From contig NZ_LRRB01000179.1 in assembly GCF_001646865.1 (NCBI RefSeq), forward strand, positions 1 to 64,000: 64,000 nt of DNA, read 5' to 3'. This DNA comes from Aldersonia kunmingensis. Its GTDB lineage: Bacteria > Actinomycetota > Actinomycetes > Mycobacteriales > Mycobacteriaceae. A program made the position numbers and the translations under genes. Below are positions 34,288-43,111 of the stretch, piece by piece. Every line of letters starts with the position of its first letter. The stretch's first letter is position 1. The notes under the pieces are model-generated. The model was not told the DNA's origin and did no database searches. It was given only the letters and a program-made list of their open reading frames with translations.

Positions 34288-34432
34288 TTTCATGGTGCAC
34301 AATCGTCGACCTAAGCCATTGACCAGCGGGAATAGGGCTGTCCACTGTGCCCGAAATTGGGTGCGGTGGCCCCGCATGGTCCACGACCGAAGGTCGTGAG
34401 GTGGTCGTCGAGCCCAGGAAAGTGAGGGGCAT

Positions 34433-36634
34433 GTGACCAGTCGGGACTACGAAGAAGACCTGGCGTCCGAGCGCGAATACGTGGCAGGACTGTACGCGCG
34501 GCTCGATGACGAGCGGGCGCAGGCGAAGGGCCGCTACAAGTCGGCACTAATGGGCAACCGCGACAGGCTCGTCGATCGAGATGTCGAGGTGCGGGCGCTC
34601 GCGCGCGAGGTGAAGCGGCTGGACGTGGCCGATAACGGGCTGTGCTTCGGCCGGTTGGATAACAGCTCGGGCGAGCCCTCGTATATCGGTCGCATCGGCC
34701 TGTTCGACGAGAGGAACGAGTTCGAGCCGCTGTTGTTGGACTGGCGCGCCCCAGCGGCGCGCGCGTTCTACACCGCCACCGCCGTCAATCCGGAGGACAT
34801 GCACCGACGCCGGCAGTTCCACGCCCGGGGGCGCCGCCTGGTCGATTTCACCGACGAGATCCTCGGTCGCCCGGACGCAGACGAGACAGAAGGCCGCGGC
34901 GATTCGGCACTCCTCGCGGCGGTCAATGCGCCGCGCGGCGACGGAATGCGCGATATCGTCGCGACCATCCAGGCCGAGCAGGACGCGATTATCCGGCACG
35001 ATCATCCGGGTGTGCTCGTCATCGAGGGCGGCCCGGGCACCGGAAAGACGGTGGTGGCGTTGCACCGCGTCGCCTACCTGCTTTACACGCAGCGGGAGCG
35101 GATCGAGCGGCATGGGGTCCTCGTCGTCGGGCCGAATCCTGCTTTTCTGCAGCACATCTCGCGCGTGCTGCCGTCGCTCGGCGAATCGAACGTGGTGTTC
35201 ATGACCACTGGCGATTTCGTGCCAGGCCTGCAGGTTACGGCCGAGGACACACCGGAGGCAGCGCGGATCAAGGGCTCCCTGCGCATGCTCGAGGTCCTCG
35301 CGGCGGCCATCGCGGACCGGCAGCGCCGACCGAGCGCCCCGATATCAATCGACCTCGCGGATGTGCAGGTGCGGATCGATTCGGAGACCGCCGAGTGGGC
35401 CATCCAAGAGGCGCGCGACAGCAAACTGCCGCACAACGAGGCGCGTGCGGTGTTCCAGGAGATCGTCACCTATGTCCTGACCGAGCGCGCGATCGGCCGA
35501 ATTGGCAAGGGCTGGTTGACGCGTAAGGACCGTGACGCGTGGGAGGACCTGCGGAAGAATCTTGTCGCGGAGCTCGCGGAGAACGAGCAGTTCGCATCGG
35601 CGATGGACGATCTGTGGCCGATACTGAGGCCGGAAATGCTACTGGCACAGCTCTACTCGTCGCGCGAGCGTCTGGCTGCCGTGTGCGCCGACCCGGTGCT
35701 TTTCCGTGCAGACGGCGACGCCTGGACTGTCTCGGATGTCGCATTGCTCGATGAACTGGTCGACCTGCTCGGCCGAGACAAGGCCAAGGAGGAGGCCGCC
35801 GATCAAGCCGCCGAACGGGAGCGGAAAGCCGAGGCCGAGTACGCGACGGGCGTGCTGGATCTCCTTGTCGACCGGTCGGACCACATGGACGATGAGGACC
35901 ACCTGTTCGCCACCGACATGCTCTATGGCGAGGACCTGGCCGAGCGCTTCGTCGAACGCGACACCCGCGAACTCGCCGAACGCGCAGCCGCGGACCGCGA
36001 TTGGACCTATCGGCACATCGTCGTCGACGAGGCCCAGGAACTATCCGAAATGGATTGGCGGGTGCTGATGCGGCGTTGTCCCGGGCGCTCCTTCACGGTG
36101 GTCGGCGACCTCGCCCAACGCCGTTCCGCCGCGGGCGCGACATCGTGGACCACGATGCTCGACCCTTACGCCTCAGAACGGTGGGTCTTCCGGTCACTCT
36201 CGGTGAACTACCGAACGCCGGCGGAGATCATGGGTGTCGCAGCCGCGGTGCTCGCCGAGTTCGCACCGGGCGTCGTGCCGCCGGACTCGGTGCGCTCGTG
36301 CGGCGTCGCACCATGGTCGCGCCACGTCGTGGGCGACGAATTAGACTCTGCCATAGCAGAATTCGTCGAGGACGAGGCGAATCGTGAAGGCACCAGCGTT
36401 GTGATCGGTCCACCCGGTGTGCCGGGCACGGTGCCCGCATCCGAGACCAAGGGGCTCGAGTTCGACGCCGTTCTGGTGGTGGAACCGGAACGCATTCTCG
36501 CGGACGGTCCACGCGGTGCGGCCGAACTGTACGTCGCCCTTACCCGAGCGACTCAGCGGCTCGGCGTCCTGCATCTGGGACCGTTGCCGCAGGCGCTCGC
36601 CGGGCTCAGTGAAATGGCGACGGCCAGCAGCTGA
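34433..36634 (+). CDS. helD: HelD-like superfamily 1 helicase (RNA polymerase recycling factor)
   Basis: A 733-residue UvrD-like ATPase. The N-terminus is a charged coiled-coil (residues 1-70: EEDLASEREYVAGLYARLDDER) followed by an oligonucleotide-binding-like domain. The Walker A motif GGPGTGKT ends near residue 204; Walker B is VVDEAQELSEMDW and motif III VVGDLAQ. Motifs V/VI appear in ETKGLEFDAVLVVE and YVALTRATQRLGVL. This layout fits HelD, which pulls RNA polymerase off DNA and recycles it, rather than a DNA repair helicase. The start is GTG 34433; the ATG two bases earlier is closed at once by TGA. It is monocistronic and ends at a bidirectional terminator. Confidence 0.87.
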   Translation: MTSRDYEEDLASEREYVAGLYARLDDERAQAKGRYKSALMGNRDRLVDRDVEVRALAREVKRLDVADNGLCFGRLDNSSGEPSYIGRIGLFDERNEFEPLLLDWRAPAARAFYTATAVNPEDMHRRRQFHARGRRLVDFTDEILGRPDADETEGRGDSALLAAVNAPRGDGMRDIVATIQAEQDAIIRHDHPGVLVIEGGPGTGKTVVALHRVAYLLYTQRERIERHGVLVVGPNPAFLQHISRVLPSLGESNVVFMTTGDFVPGLQVTAEDTPEAARIKGSLRMLEVLAAAIADRQRRPSAPISIDLADVQVRIDSETAEWAIQEARDSKLPHNEARAVFQEIVTYVLTERAIGRIGKGWLTRKDRDAWEDLRKNLVAELAENEQFASAMDDLWPILRPEMLLAQLYSSRERLAAVCADPVLFRADGDAWTVSDVALLDELVDLLGRDKAKEEAADQAAERERKAEAEYATGVLDLLVDRSDHMDDEDHLFATDMLYGEDLAERFVERDTRELAERAAADRDWTYRHIVVDEAQELSEMDWRVLMRRCPGRSFTVVGDLAQRRSAAGATSWTTMLDPYASERWVFRSLSVNYRTPAEIMGVAAAVLAEFAPGVVPPDSVRSCGVAPWSRHVVGDELDSAIAEFVEDEANREGTSVVIGPPGVPGTVPASETKGLEFDAVLVVEPERILADGPRGAAELYVALTRATQRLGVLHLGPLPQALAGLSEMATASS

Positions 36635-36645
36635 ACACGGCGTGA

Positions 36646-36681
36646 GACAGGCCCCCGATCGGAACCGATCGGGGGCCTGTC
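36646..36681. terminator. Perfect bidirectional hairpin after helD
   Basis: Bases 36646-36662 and 36665-36681 (GACAGGCCCCCGATCGG and its complement) form a perfect 17-base inverted repeat with 2 central bases. It separates convergent genes and should end both transcripts. Confidence 0.88.
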
Positions 36682-36695
36682 GTACACGACTGCTG

Positions 36696-37226
36696 CTACT
36701 CGTAGAGCCCGTCCGGGTTCATAAGCTGAAAAGTCGTGAGCGCGGCGAGGCCGAGGCGCAGAAGTTGGGCTGCAGTCTGGGCGAGGCTGGCCCCCGCGAT
36801 GAGCATCCCGTCGTCAAAGGCAGCTTGGTCCATGGTTACGGGAGCTTCCAGGGTGCCGTCCTCCAGGGAGGCTTGAACTGGCTCCAGAGCGATGGGAGCT
36901 TGCTGCAGCACCCAGTCCTGGCAATTCCGGGTTTCGAGGGTCTCTCCCTCGACAATCTCTATGCGGCCACCGCGACTATTGCTGCCCATGACGCGGGTGA
37001 AACCGCCCGCCCGATGGATCGACCATCGGCAGGGGGTTTCGTGGTCCAGGGAGCCTTCGGTGCGGTAGGTGCCTGGGAGGAGCTGCGCGGACTCGGCGCT
37101 TCCAGCCGCATAGGAACCGTTGCCACCCGCTGAGGCCTGCGGCGTCGCATTGGCCGCGCCCACGCCGATCAACCCTGCAAGTGTCGTCGCAACGATCACG
37201 ACGCCGATCCGCGCACAGTTCCTCAT
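36696..37226 (-). CDS. Secreted protein, tandem paralogue A
   Basis: A 176-residue exported protein with a Sec signal peptide (RIGVVIVATTLAGLIGVGAANA, cleavage near residue 28). The mature domain has a conserved core shared with its neighbour at 37300: LLPGTYRTEG, PCRWSI, GETLETRNCQDWVL. Its two cysteines probably form a disulfide. A predicted helical tail (ASLAQTAAQLLRLGLAALTTF) follows. ATG 37226 has GAAGGGA upstream. I do not recognise a named family. The two genes are tandem duplicates, since their signal peptides and mature N-terminal halves align closely while their C-termini do not. Confidence 0.78.
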   Translation of the reverse strand: MRNCARIGVVIVATTLAGLIGVGAANATPQASAGGNGSYAAGSAESAQLLPGTYRTEGSLDHETPCRWSIHRAGGFTRVMGSNSRGGRIEIVEGETLETRNCQDWVLQQAPIALEPVQASLEDGTLEAPVTMDQAAFDDGMLIAGASLAQTAAQLLRLGLAALTTFQLMNPDGLYE

Positions 37227-37299
37227 ATGTTCCCTTCCAGGTTCCATAAACCCACACCGCGTCCAGCGATGCGCCATGCGCTCCCGGCTACGCCGACAG

Positions 37300-37965
37300 C
37301 TAGGGAGTGCCGGGAATTACGCGGCCGATAATCGAGCCAGCGGAACCGGTTCCGAGATCGGCGGTGGCAGCCGCACCGCCGCCGCCAAAGACACCAGAAC
37401 CCGTACCGAAATCGTCGCCTCCGCCAGCAGAACCCGAACCGAACATCAAAGCCATCGCCGATGCCACACTCAAAGCGGCAGTGGAACCGGTACTGGAACC
37501 GGTCTCGAGGGCGAAACCGTTTCCGGTCCACAAGGAGGCGGCGATAATCGAGGCGAGGCTGGAACCGACTAGGGCACTACCGGTCCCGGCGAAACCCAAG
37601 CTCGCGAGGATCATCGACATCGTGGCCTCGTTCGGACCGGTGTCAAGCACCCAGGACGCGCAGTTCCGCGTATCGAGACGCTCGCCGTCGGCAATGGCGA
37701 TACGGGCGCTCTCGATCGACTTTCCTTCGGTACGGATGCGGCCGTCCGAAGTGCGGATCTCCCACTCGCACGGAAACTCCCCGTCTACCGGGCCCTTCGT
37801 GCTGTAAAGCCCCGGGAGCATCTGGGCTGAGTCGATACTTCCGACCGCGTATGTACCCTCTCCGGCCACATTCGACAGCGGCACCGCATTGGCCGCACCC
37901 GCGCCCATCAACCCGGCCAACGTCGCCGCAACTGTCACGACGCCGATGCGCGCGCGGTGCATCAT
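37300..37965 (-). CDS. Secreted protein, tandem paralogue B
   Basis: A 221-residue exported protein, paralogous to the gene at 36696. The signal peptide (RIGVVTVAATLAGLMGAGAANA) differs from its partner's at a few positions. The shared core is MLPGLYSTKG, PCEWEI, GERLDTRNCASWVL, with two matching cysteines. The C-terminal part is different: low-complexity Gly/Ser/Ala sequence (FGSGSAGGGDDFGTGSGVFGGGG). ATG 37965 has AAAGGGA upstream. It lies 73 bases before its partner on the same strand, so the two are probably cotranscribed. Function unknown; surface exposure is likely. Confidence 0.78.
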   Translation of the reverse strand: MMHRARIGVVTVAATLAGLMGAGAANAVPLSNVAGEGTYAVGSIDSAQMLPGLYSTKGPVDGEFPCEWEIRTSDGRIRTEGKSIESARIAIADGERLDTRNCASWVLDTGPNEATMSMILASLGFAGTGSALVGSSLASIIAASLWTGNGFALETGSSTGSTAALSVASAMALMFGSGSAGGGDDFGTGSGVFGGGGAAATADLGTGSAGSIIGRVIPGTP

Positions 37966-38122
37966 TTGTTCCCTTTCGACACACTTCTGCCGGCCCAATC
38001 CGGGTCCAGCGATCCCGTGAACCACAGCACCAACGAAGCCGCTCATGCGCACTTCGAACCATCCTACGAAATCGTTACAGTACAGCGGCGCAACCGTTAT
38101 CGATTACGGGGCGCGCAGCTGA

Positions 38123-38156
38123 AAGGGCCCCCGATCCAACTGGATCGGGGGCCCTT
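38123..38156 (-). terminator. Terminator of pckG
   Basis: AAGGGCCCCCGATCC (38123-38137) pairs perfectly with its complement at 38142-38156 around a 4-base loop, 19 bases past the pckG stop codon. On the minus strand TTTC follows. Confidence 0.85.
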
Positions 38157-38175
38157 CGACAGTCTCTGCGGCGAA

Positions 38176-40008
38176 CTACGCCAGACGCTCCTTGAGTGCC
38201 TCGAACTCGTCGCGGACGCTCGTCGGGAGCTTGTCACCGATGAACTCGAACCACTCCTCGATGAGCGGAATCTCTTCCTTCCACTCATCGACGTTCACCG
38301 CGAGCGCCTCGTTGACGTCGGCGATGGCGACATCGAGGCCTTCGAGGTCGAGGTTGGCCGCAGTCGGGACGTAGCCGACAGCCGTGGACTCGGCCTCACC
38401 CTTGCCCTCGATGCGGTTGACGACCCACTCCAGCACGCGCGAGTTCTCACCGAAGCCCGGCCACAGGAAGCGACCGTCCTCTCCGCGACGGAACCAGTTG
38501 ACGTAGAAGATCTTCGGAAGCTTCGTCGCATCGGCGTTCTTGCCGATGTTGCTCCAGTGGCCGATGTAGTCGCCCACGTTGTAGCCCAAGAACGGAAGCA
38601 TGGCCATCGGGTCGCGGCGGACGCTGCCGACCTTGCCCTCGGCGGCGGCGGTCTGCTCGGAGGCCATGGTCGCACCCATGAACACGCCGTGGTCCCAGTT
38701 GAAGGACTCGGTCACCAGCGGGACGGTGGTCTTGCGACGGGCACCGAACAGAATCGCCGAGATCGGCACACCCTGCGGGTCGTCCCACTCGGGAGCGAGG
38801 ATCGGGCACTGCTCCATCGGGGTGCAGTAACGCGAGTTCGGGTGCGCGGCCTTTTCGTCCGACTCGCGCAGGTCCCAGTCGCGACCCTTCCAGTCGATCA
38901 GGTGGTCGGGCTCGCCCTCGAGACCCTCCCACCAGACGTCGTTGTCGTCGGTCAGCGCGACGTTGGTGTAGACCGTGTTGCCGGCCTCGACCGTCTTCAT
39001 GGCATTCGGGTTCGACGACCAGTTGGTGCCGGGCGCGACACCGAAGAAGCCGTTCTCCGGGTTGACGGCGTAAAGCTGGCCGTCCTTGCCGAAGCGCATC
39101 CAGGCGATGTCGTCACCGAGGGTCTCGGCGCGCCAGCCCGGGATGGTCGGCTGGATCATCGCGAGGTTGGTCTTGCCACAGGCCGACGGGAATGCCGCAG
39201 CGACGTAGTAGTTCTTGTTCTCCGGCGAGATCAGCTTGAGGATCAGCATGTGCTCGGCGAGCCAGCCCTCGTCGTGCGCCATCGCCGAGGCGATACGCAG
39301 CGAGTAGCACTTCTTACCGAGCAGCGCGTTGCCGCCGTAACCGGAGCCATAGCTCCAGATCTCCCGGTCCTCCGGGAAGTGGGTGATGTACTTCGTGTCG
39401 TTGCACGGCCACGGCACATCCGCCTCGCCCTCGGCCAGCGGCGCACCCAGCGAGTGCAGCGCCTTCACAAAGGGGCGGTCGGTGCCGAGCACGTCGAGCG
39501 CCTTCTGGCCCATGCGGGTCATGACGCGCATGGAGACGACGACATATTCGGAGTCGGTGAGCTCGACACCGAGCTTCGGGTCCTCGGCGCCGAGCGGGCC
39601 CATGCAGAACGGAACGACGTACATCGTCCGGCCGCGCATGCAGCCGCGGTAGAGCTCCGTCATGGTCGCGCGCATCTCGGCCGGGTCGACCCAGTTGTTC
39701 GTGGGGCCGGCATCCTCCTGCTCGCGCGAGCAGATGTAGGTGCGGGACTCGACACGCGCAACGTCGCTCGGGTCGGACAGCGCGAGGAACGAGTTCGGCT
39801 TCTTCTTCTCGTCCAGCTTGCGGAAGGTGCCCGCCTCGACCAGCTTGGTGGTCAGACGGTCCCATTCCTCGTCGGAGCCATCGGCCCACACGACGCGCTC
39901 CGGCTGTGTCAGCTCGGCTACCTCGCGCACCCAAGCGAGCAACTCGCTGTGCTGGGTCGGCGGCTTACCGTCGGTTCCGCTGATACCCGGAATGGTCGCT
40001 GAGGTCAT
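38176..40008 (-). CDS. pckG: Phosphoenolpyruvate carboxykinase (GTP)
   Basis: A 610-residue GTP-dependent PEP carboxykinase that converts oxaloacetate and GTP to PEP, GDP and CO2, linking the TCA cycle to gluconeogenesis. The kinase-1a loop with the reactive cysteine is FPSACGKTN near residue 275. Other conserved parts are the substrate motif [25 protein letters not shown], and the GTP-type nucleotide segment [20 protein letters not shown]. The length equals that of the family, and the gene matches Rv0211. ATG 40008 has AGGAGA a few bases upstream. The gene is monocistronic and closed by the hairpin at 38123-38156. Confidence 0.97.
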   Translation of the reverse strand: MTSATIPGISGTDGKPPTQHSELLAWVREVAELTQPERVVWADGSDEEWDRLTTKLVEAGTFRKLDEKKKPNSFLALSDPSDVARVESRTYICSREQEDAGPTNNWVDPAEMRATMTELYRGCMRGRTMYVVPFCMGPLGAEDPKLGVELTDSEYVVVSMRVMTRMGQKALDVLGTDRPFVKALHSLGAPLAEGEADVPWPCNDTKYITHFPEDREIWSYGSGYGGNALLGKKCYSLRIASAMAHDEGWLAEHMLILKLISPENKNYYVAAAFPSACGKTNLAMIQPTIPGWRAETLGDDIAWMRFGKDGQLYAVNPENGFFGVAPGTNWSSNPNAMKTVEAGNTVYTNVALTDDNDVWWEGLEGEPDHLIDWKGRDWDLRESDEKAAHPNSRYCTPMEQCPILAPEWDDPQGVPISAILFGARRKTTVPLVTESFNWDHGVFMGATMASEQTAAAEGKVGSVRRDPMAMLPFLGYNVGDYIGHWSNIGKNADATKLPKIFYVNWFRRGEDGRFLWPGFGENSRVLEWVVNRIEGKGEAESTAVGYVPTAANLDLEGLDVAIADVNEALAVNVDEWKEEIPLIEEWFEFIGDKLPTSVRDEFEALKERLA

Positions 40009-40171
40009 CGAACTCTCCTGGATGTGGGTTGGCCCGATAGAAGTTGCAGCTCACGTATGCGAGCGCTCCCGACGAGTGTTCCCCAAGGTCTCGTTGGCTA
40101 CTCGTTCGGGTGCATCGGAGCATAGCGATGCATCACGGGCAGAGTGCCTTCTTTGCTTTTCCACAGACTAA

Positions 40172-40198
40172 CCCGGTGGCGGCTCGCACGCCGCCGGG
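40172..40198 (-). terminator. Hairpin after the DUF6802-like gene
   Basis: CCCGGTGGCG (40172-40181) pairs with CGCCGCCGGG (40189-40198), with one G-U, around a 7-base loop. It lies 59 bases past the stop of the DUF6802-like gene and 164 bases before the pckG start, all on the minus strand. Confidence 0.6.
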
Positions 40199-40256
40199 GG
40201 TAGTGCGCGATTTCTCACATACCCGCAGCAAGGGGACCCAATTGTGCCGGTCGCCA

Positions 40257-40565
40257 CTACTCGCCGACCCTACCGTGGTTGATCTCGGTCCAGCCATCCA
40301 CTCCGTCGGCACCGACCTCGTATCGCCAGGATGCAAAAACGCCGTCGTCGTCCACTGCGGTGAGCTCGTCCGCCAACCCGTCGAGATCGGTGTCGGTGAC
40401 CACCAAGAGCGAGTCGCCGTCCGACAGCGTGGCGGTATCGAGCACGCCATCACCGTCGAGGTCGATCGTGGGGTGTTGCAGATCCACTGCACCTAGGTCA
40501 CCGAGCTCCGAGGTGGCGTCGATGCCGGACAACTCGGTCAGCGAGAACGCATCTGACGTGACCAC
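40257..40565 (-). CDS. DUF6802-like acidic protein with Asp-Gly repeats
   Basis: A small, very acidic protein of about 102 residues. It contains two calcium-binding-like repeats, DLDGDGVLDTATL and DTDLDGLADEL, followed by DDDGVFASWRYEVGADGVDGW. These resemble the D-x-D-x-D-G loops of dockerin or thrombospondin type-3 repeats, which is the pattern of the actinobacterial DUF6802 group. No signal peptide is visible. The start is uncertain: GTG 40565 was chosen because the upstream frame becomes arginine-rich shadow sequence. It is the last gene on the strand of the two GTPases. Metal binding is inference. Confidence 0.6.
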   Translation of the reverse strand: MVTSDAFSLTELSGIDATSELGDLGAVDLQHPTIDLDGDGVLDTATLSDGDSLLVVTDTDLDGLADELTAVDDDGVFASWRYEVGADGVDGWTEINHGRVGE

Positions 40566-40653
40566 CGTGGCTCCTCGAGTGCGCTGGATTGCTGTTTGCT
40601 CGGATTGCAGGACGCGGTACCGCCAGCCCTGCGGACATGGTTCGCCTTGATGT

Positions 40654-42177
40654 CTATAGACGCACGGCGTCGCGCTCGGGTTCCTTCCCTGCCGAAATCG
40701 CACGAAGCCCCTCCTCGACCGCGGCCAGGTCACGCCGGCAGGACGCCATCCGCCCGGACCGCGCGCTGCCAAGCCGCCGGATCTCCGCGTCGATCGCCCC
40801 GACCTCCACGTCGACGAGTGCGGCGCGCTCACCGGCCCGGCGCACGATGTCCTCCGCGACCAGCGCCTCGGCCTCGACGAGCGCACTCACCATCCGCTGC
40901 TCGAGCTGCGCCTTCACCTCGACGAGCGCCTCAGCGGCCCACTGCCGCAGCTGCGCCCGCTCGGCCACCTGCGCGCGGGAGCGGGTGAACCACCACGCCG
41001 CACCCGCGCCGAGCACGAGCGTGAGCGGGATGGTGAGCGCATCGAGCGCCGGGATCATGGTCAGCGGAGCGACTGCGAGACGGCCGAGGCCCACACCCGC
41101 GGACGCACCCAGAGCAATCGTGAGCCGACTCTCCACCGTGTGCCGCGCTCGCGGTGGTGGCGGACCGACGCGCGGCGAGCCACCGGCAGGACCCCACAGC
41201 CCATCCGCAGCAGCGTTTGCGACCCGGCGTGCGAGTTGCGCGATCCGCGCCGTTGTCCAGGCGTCGAGACGTTCGGTGAGCTCGGCGACCGCACTGTCGA
41301 GATAGCTCGCGAGGTCGGCCAATTCGCGAGGAGCGGCGTCATCCACCCGGGCACGCACAACGCCGTTCAGCGCGCGGACCTGGGCACCGACCTCGTGCAC
41401 CACGTCGACGCGGGCTAGTTGTACCTGGCTGCGCAGTGCGGCGACGGCCTCGGTCCGGCCGCCATCCCGACTCGCGAGCAGTCGTGCGCGCTCCGCCCGC
41501 GGCTGTGTGATGTCGTCGCCATCGCCGAGCGACCGGACCATCGCCCGAATACTGTCGGCGGCCTGGTCGGCGACCGTTCTGGTCAGGTCCCGGTGGTGGT
41601 CCGACCGCGCTCGCTGCGCATCGGAGGGCAGCGCCGCCGCCAGCTGCCTGGCCAGTCCCGGGACGCCCGACGCGGCGAGCACGCGCATCCGCACGCCGGA
41701 GTCCGTGTCGGCGAGTGCGATTCGCGCGGTGGCCGCAAGCCGAGCCGACACCGGCACGATGACCTGCGGCCCGCCGAACTGCGCACCGAGCGCTTGCATG
41801 TTCGCACCGCGGACGACTGCCCAGTCCTCGTGGACATCGATCTTGTTGAGCGCGAACACCACTCGGCGACCAGGCGTGCGAGGGACGTCCAACGGGGCCT
41901 TCGCCGGCGCTGCGGCATCGAGCACGACGAGCAGCACGCCGGAATCATCCGGACTGCCGGATAGATCGAGTTCGGGCGAGTACGCGACCAGCTCGGCGAT
42001 GAGCTCGGACTTGCCGGCTCCCACTTCTCCGACCACGGCGATCCGACGTGGATCCCAGCGGCCGTCGGTGACCGCGGCGAGTCGCCGCCAGCCGTCCGGC
42101 TGCCAGCGCGAGAGCACATCGGCGAACTCCGACGGCGGATCCGTGGCCTGGGGAACACCGCATTCGAGGGCGCTCAC
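40654..42177 (-). CDS. Dynamin-like GTPase with a membrane hairpin (Rv0210 homologue)
   Basis: A 507-residue P-loop NTPase. Walker A is VVGEVGAGKSEL and the guanine-specificity motif is FALNKID; a standard DxxG switch motif is not obvious. A long helical, alanine/arginine-rich middle (about 190-320) follows. A pair of hydrophobic segments (LTIALGASAGVGLGRLAVAPL and LTIPLTLVLGAGAAWWF) and a C-terminal coiled coil complete it. This layout resembles bacterial dynamin-like proteins, which bend or fuse membranes. The start is GTG 42177, which overlaps the stop of the upstream GTPase by four bases (GTGA), so the two are coupled. It corresponds to Rv0210, whose function I do not know. Confidence 0.75.
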   Translation of the reverse strand: MSALECGVPQATDPPSEFADVLSRWQPDGWRRLAAVTDGRWDPRRIAVVGEVGAGKSELIAELVAYSPELDLSGSPDDSGVLLVVLDAAAPAKAPLDVPRTPGRRVVFALNKIDVHEDWAVVRGANMQALGAQFGGPQVIVPVSARLAATARIALADTDSGVRMRVLAASGVPGLARQLAAALPSDAQRARSDHHRDLTRTVADQAADSIRAMVRSLGDGDDITQPRAERARLLASRDGGRTEAVAALRSQVQLARVDVVHEVGAQVRALNGVVRARVDDAAPRELADLASYLDSAVAELTERLDAWTTARIAQLARRVANAAADGLWGPAGGSPRVGPPPPRARHTVESRLTIALGASAGVGLGRLAVAPLTMIPALDALTIPLTLVLGAGAAWWFTRSRAQVAERAQLRQWAAEALVEVKAQLEQRMVSALVEAEALVAEDIVRRAGERAALVDVEVGAIDAEIRRLGSARSGRMASCRRDLAAVEEGLRAISAGKEPERDAVRL

Positions 42178-43013
42178 CGGCAACCACCGAGCCGGCCCGC
42201 GACAGGACCGTCGAGGAAGGTCTCCACTTCGGCGGCGGCAGCGGGGTGATCGGGTATCGCGCGGGCCGCTATGCGTTGGAGTTCGTCGATCAGTAGTGCG
42301 CCTCGCGATGTCCGCACTTCGGACACACGAGCGCTCAGTGCCGCGGCGACACCGTCGACGCCCGAGGCGACAAGAAGCAGGTCCCGCAGACCTTCCGCAT
42401 CGAGGCTCGGGTTGGCCGCAAGACCGGCGACAGCGAGGCGGATTCCTGCCATTGGCCAGCGTGCGAGCAGTTCGCGGCGGTCCGCGGCCGGCACCGGCAC
42501 CTGCGCGGCTACGAACAGTTCGGCCGAGAGCATCAGCGTGGGGTCGGTCGCCACCGCGAGCGCCTGCAGGGTTTCGAGCTCGGCCGACTGGATGTCATTG
42601 CGCTGTACGGCAACTGCGAGCGAGGCAATCATCGGCACGACGCGGTGGCCGGTTGCCGCCGCCAGCTGTGCACAGATCTCCTGCGGATCCGCATCGATCG
42701 TGTCGGCCTTGTTCAGCACAACGACCGAGGCTCGGTCGAGGGTGGCAATCGTGGATTCCGCGTCCGGCTGCACAGGCCAGACCTCGACATGGACCACGAC
42801 ATCTGCGGCGAGGGTGCTGTCCTCGCTGCTTGCGGCGGGAAGTCCGAGCGCTGCGCGCACCCTGGATTTCCCGACGCCGTAGCGTCCGGCGACGCCGACC
42901 TGCACCGGCGATCGCCAGAACGCGAGCGCAAGGTCGAGGGCGTCGGCGACCCGCGGTGCCCCCGATCGGCGCACCGCGTCCACCACACGCTCCAACTCGG
43001 CCGACTCCGGCAC
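42174..43013 (-). CDS. P-loop GTPase, partner of the dynamin-like protein (Rv0209 homologue)
   Basis: A P-loop GTPase of about 279 residues from GTG 43013, which has GAAGGGGG seven bases upstream; an ATG at 43088 would add 25 residues. Walker A is GVAGRYGVGKSRV and the specificity motif is VVVLNKADT. The rest is helical (ELETLQALAVATD, RRELLARWPMAGIRLAV) without membrane segments. It would be the soluble half of a two-GTPase system with the 507-residue protein, as bacterial dynamins often act in pairs. The gene matches Rv0209 by position. The function is unknown; envelope or membrane remodelling is inference from the neighbours. Confidence 0.73.
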   Translation of the reverse strand: MPESAELERVVDAVRRSGAPRVADALDLALAFWRSPVQVGVAGRYGVGKSRVRAALGLPAASSEDSTLAADVVVHVEVWPVQPDAESTIATLDRASVVVLNKADTIDADPQEICAQLAAATGHRVVPMIASLAVAVQRNDIQSAELETLQALAVATDPTLMLSAELFVAAQVPVPAADRRELLARWPMAGIRLAVAGLAANPSLDAEGLRDLLLVASGVDGVAAALSARVSEVRTSRGALLIDELQRIAARAIPDHPAAAAEVETFLDGPVAGRLGGCR

Positions 43014-43092
43014 GGCGTCACCCCCTTCGACCGGCGATTCTTGCAAACTCGGCCGACAACTGGCGCGAGAGTGCTTGACCTCGACCATGGTT

Positions 43093-43106
43093 CAGGTTGG
43101 AACCTG
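43093..43106. promoter_or_regulatory. Palindrome before the quinone oxidoreductase gene
   Basis: CAGGTT (43093-43098) and AACCTG (43101-43106) form a perfect inverted repeat with a 2-base spacer, 6 bases before the start codon. It lies in the divergent interval with the GTPase gene. It may be a regulator site or a chance palindrome. Confidence 0.35.
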
Positions 43107-43111
43107 TTGCA

